Positions 61,499 through 64,000 of a stretch of DNA of 64,000 nt are shown piece after piece. The translations under genes and the position numbers were made by a program. Origin of the DNA: G965261775 sp965261775. GTDB lineage: Bacteria; Pseudomonadota; Gammaproteobacteria; Eutrophobiales; Eutrophobiaceae. Numbering within the stretch: position 1 is the first letter of the stretch; each line of letters starts with the position of its first letter. Location of the stretch: the NCBI GenBank assembly GCA_965261775.1, contig OZ253477.1, positions 1,240,001-1,304,000 on the forward strand, given 5' to 3'. The notes under the pieces are model-generated. The model did not search any database, had not been told where the DNA came from, and saw only the letters and a list, made by a program, of their open reading frames with translations.

Positions 61499-62827
61499 AT
61501 GAAAGAGACCGTCCAACATTATCTGGATGACTTTGAACGACTGCGCGGCAGGGATAAATATTTGTCCTCGCAGCGTCTGGCCGCGATAAACGCGTTCAGG
61601 GAAACCGGCTTTCCCAGCTCACGACAGGAGGACTGGAAGTATACGGATGTCCGCCCTATTGCGAAAAAACGTTTTGTCAATCTTTCCGCCGCCGGGTCGG
61701 TGCATATTGCGCCCGATGAGATTCACTCCCTTAAATTTCAGGGCGGGCAATGCATCGATCTGGTATTTATCAACGGTGTCTATTCCGAGGCCTGTTCTAA
61801 TCCGGACGGTTTGCCGGAGGACGTGAGTGTCAAAAACCTTGCCGATGCCCTGGGCGACCATGACAGTTTGCTGGAAGAATATCTGACCCGAGATGATGAG
61901 AATAAAACAAATGTCTTTGCCACGCTTAACACGGCGTTTATCCAGCACGGTATCTACATCAACGTGCCGCAAGGCGTACGCATTAAAAAACCGATTAACA
62001 TTCTGTATGTCACCAAAGACACCGGCAAACCGCATGTCACCCATCCGAGAAATCTGATTGTCATGGGCAAGCATAGCGAAGCGATATTGATAGAAAATTA
62101 TGTCGGTCTGGATGCGGCGGACTACTTCACCAATACCGTGACGCAGATAGTGCTGGCTGAAAATGCAATACTCAGATATTACAAGGCACAAGAGGAAAGT
62201 CCAAAAGCCAGCCACATCAGCAATTTGAACGTCAGGCAGGATAAGAACAGTCGCTTCGAATCGCACCTGCTCTCTCTCGGCGGCGCGTTGATACGCAACG
62301 ACACCCACATCAGACTGACGGCGGAAGGCGCCGGGGTCATTATGCACGGCTTATACATGACTGAAGATCAGCAACATATTGATAATCACCTGCGGGTGGA
62401 CCATTTAAGCCCGCATACGGTCAGTGTGCAGAATTATCGCGGCGTGTTGCGGGGTAAAAGCCGCGCCGTATTTAACGGCAAGATCGTTGTTCATCCGCAG
62501 GCGCAAAAAACTGAATCCCGTCAAAACAACGCCAACCTGCTGTTGTCGGATGACGCTGAGATCGATACCAAACCGGAGCTTGAGATCTATGCCGATGATG
62601 TCAAATGCAGTCATGGTGCGACCGTCGGCCAGCTTGATCAGGACATGCTGTTCTATCTGCGCACGCGCGCCATTGACGAGGCTACGGCGAAGAGTCTGTT
62701 AACGTATACCTTCATGGCGGAAATCATCGCCGCAATCGATTCCACCCCGATTAGAAATGGCTTCAGGAACCGGGTGATCAACAAATTACCGGACGCGGGT
62801 TTAATCAGCGAGTTTGTCGGTGAATAA
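61499..62827 (+). CDS. sufD: Fe-S cluster assembly protein SufD
   Basis: SufD is the SufB paralog of the SufBC2D complex and helps iron entry. The 442-residue protein has an N-terminal helical part with SSRQEDWKYTDVRPI, the beta-helix core, and C-terminal landmarks ESRQNNANLLLSDDAEIDTKP, LEIYADDVKCSHGATVGQLD and FYLRTRAIDEATAKSLL. Length is usual (423 in E. coli). It overlaps sufS by 8 bp. Confidence 0.96.
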   Translation: MKETVQHYLDDFERLRGRDKYLSSQRLAAINAFRETGFPSSRQEDWKYTDVRPIAKKRFVNLSAAGSVHIAPDEIHSLKFQGGQCIDLVFINGVYSEACSNPDGLPEDVSVKNLADALGDHDSLLEEYLTRDDENKTNVFATLNTAFIQHGIYINVPQGVRIKKPINILYVTKDTGKPHVTHPRNLIVMGKHSEAILIENYVGLDAADYFTNTVTQIVLAENAILRYYKAQEESPKASHISNLNVRQDKNSRFESHLLSLGGALIRNDTHIRLTAEGAGVIMHGLYMTEDQQHIDNHLRVDHLSPHTVSVQNYRGVLRGKSRAVFNGKIVVHPQAQKTESRQNNANLLLSDDAEIDTKPELEIYADDVKCSHGATVGQLDQDMLFYLRTRAIDEATAKSLLTYTFMAEIIAAIDSTPIRNGFRNRVINKLPDAGLISEFVGE

Positions 62828-64000
62828 ATCCGATACTATCGTCAGGCAGGGCGAACGGTCACAGTTTGATCCGGACAGAATCCGTACCGACTTTCCAATA
62901 TTGAGTCGGCGGATTAACGGCAAACCGCTGGTTTATCTTGATAATGCGGCGACCGCGCAAAAACCGGAACAGGTGATTGAAACGCTGAACAGATACTATT
63001 CCAGCTACAACGCCAATGTCCACCGGGGCGTGCATACCTTGAGTGAAAAAGCAACAGCAGAGTACGAAGCCGTGCGCGACAAGGTGAAAAAATTTCTCAA
63101 CGCCGGTTCGACGAAAGAGATCATATTCGTCCGTGGCGCGACCGAAGCGATCAATCTCGTTGCGCAAAGTTTTGGTCGCAATACGCTGAAGTCTGATGAT
63201 GAAGTCATCATCAGCGAACTGGAACACCATTCCAATATCGTCCCCTGGCAAATGCTCTGCGAGCAGACCGGTGCCACGCTCAAATATGTACCCATTAACG
63301 ATCATGGGGAATTAATAATGGACGAATATGAAAGACTATTGACAGACCGGACACGCATAGTGGCTATCGGCCATGTCTCAAACGCGCTTGGCACGATTAA
63401 TCCGATAAAAAAAATAATTGACGAGGCGCACATGGTCGGCGCGAAGGTCCTGATTGATGGGGCACAGTCCGTGCCACACGTGCCAGTTGACGTCACCACG
63501 CTGGACTGTGATTTCTACGTGTTTTCCGGTCATAAACTCTTTGGGCCAACCGGCATCGGGGTACTTTACGGCAAAGAAGTGCTCCTGGATACCATGCCCC
63601 CCTATCAGGGCGGTGGCGATATGATCAAGACGGTGAGCATGACAGAGACTCGCTACAATGACCTGCCCTATAAATTTGAAGCAGGCACGCCGCATATCGC
63701 CGGAGCGATCGGGCTGGGCGCAGCACTGGATTATGTCAACAATCTTGACTTTGAACAGATGATGCGACACGAGGCCGATCTGTTGCGCTATGCCAATGAA
63801 CAGGCGGGGAATATCTCTGGCTTCAATCCGGTGGGCACGGCGAAAGAAAAAATAGGCGTACTGTCATTCACGCTGAAAGATATTCATCCCCACGATATCG
63901 GCACTATTCTGGACAGTGAAGGCATCGCGATTCGCGCCGGACATCATTGTGCGATGCCGGTCATGGAACGTTTCCGCATTCCCGCCACGGCGCGGGCGTC
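62820..64000 (+). CDS. sufS: Cysteine desulfurase SufS (3' end outside window)
   Basis: SufS releases sulfur from cysteine to the Suf system. The frame from GTG 62820 stays open for 393 codons to the window end. It shows FPILSRRINGKPLVYLDNAA, NVHRGVHTLSEKATAEYE, FVRGATEAINLVAQSFG, SELEHHSNIVPWQ, PLP Lys239 in FSGHKLFGPTGIGVLYG and the catalytic Cys377 in RAGHHCAMPVM, so only about 15-25 residues are missing. Group II (SufS-type) features agree with the operon context. Confidence 0.96.
   Translation, partial: MNKSDTIVRQGERSQFDPDRIRTDFPILSRRINGKPLVYLDNAATAQKPEQVIETLNRYYSSYNANVHRGVHTLSEKATAEYEAVRDKVKKFLNAGSTKEIIFVRGATEAINLVAQSFGRNTLKSDDEVIISELEHHSNIVPWQMLCEQTGATLKYVPINDHGELIMDEYERLLTDRTRIVAIGHVSNALGTINPIKKIIDEAHMVGAKVLIDGAQSVPHVPVDVTTLDCDFYVFSGHKLFGPTGIGVLYGKEVLLDTMPPYQGGGDMIKTVSMTETRYNDLPYKFEAGTPHIAGAIGLGAALDYVNNLDFEQMMRHEADLLRYANEQAGNISGFNPVGTAKEKIGVLSFTLKDIHPHDIGTILDSEGIAIRAGHHCAMPVMERFRIPATARA

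Overview
The window is chromosomal DNA of a gammaproteobacterium with roughly balanced base composition. The evidence is conserved gene order: lpxD-skp-bamA-rseP-dxr-cdsA-uppS-frr-pyrH-tsf-rpsB with divergent map, guaB-guaA beside xseA, DUF493-lipB-lipA, pheA-hisC-tyrA-aroA-cmk-rpsA-ihfB-lapA-lapB-pyrF, mfd with a CsiV-like gene, glyA-(nrdR)-ribD-ribE-ribBA-ribH-nusB, and iscR-sufABCDS. I cannot name the species. No tRNA, rRNA, CRISPR array or intact transposase was recognised.

Layout. 1-11149 (minus strand): outer-membrane assembly, isoprenoid and phospholipid precursor synthesis, ribosome recycling, UMP kinase and translation factors; the S2 protein carries an unusual long C-terminal extension. 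11150-13803: divergent map, then tadA and a secreted DUF3500 protein. 13923-20053: a 6.1 kb island bounded by a 14-bp direct repeat copied from the 3' end of guaA. It holds a type I restriction-modification operon (hsdM, a half-length hsdS, hsdR), two decayed passenger genes and a small secreted or membrane protein, but no integrase. 20039-24610: guaA, guaB and divergent xseA.

24611-30289 is the most unusual part: four paralogous genes in a row, each with its own nearly identical promoter/operator leader containing the palindrome TTGCAAAATTTGCAA plus a third half-site over the -35 region. Each encodes a Tat-type signal peptide ending in a conserved W-Q-K-P / L-P-x-H-A-Q-T-S block, followed by beta-sandwich (Calx-beta-like) and, in two copies, fibronectin type III-like domains. 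They differ by in-frame repeats of an 18-bp unit (Lys-Ala-Gly-Leu-Glu-Pro) and a 15-bp unit (Thr-Thr-Ala-Ala-Pro). The fourth has a 22-C homopolymer in its 5' coding region, upstream of the twin arginine, which is a plausible phase-variation switch. I read this as a diversifying, co-regulated and possibly phase-variable family of Tat-exported adhesin-like proteins.

30290-46988: lipoate synthesis, a DUF4389 membrane protein, aromatic amino acid synthesis, S1, IHF-beta, LPS-assembly regulators LapA/LapB, PyrF, Mfd and a CsiV-like protein. 47078-54298: purine/methylthio salvage, SHMT, a broken nrdR (frameshifts plus a stop), and the riboflavin operon with nusB. 54299-64000: a structured intergenic segment, valS, cysE, a DUF2970 protein and iscR with a recognisable type 1 IscR site ahead of the suf operon, which runs off the window in sufS. 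Broken genes (nrdR and the two island passengers) show some genome erosion.
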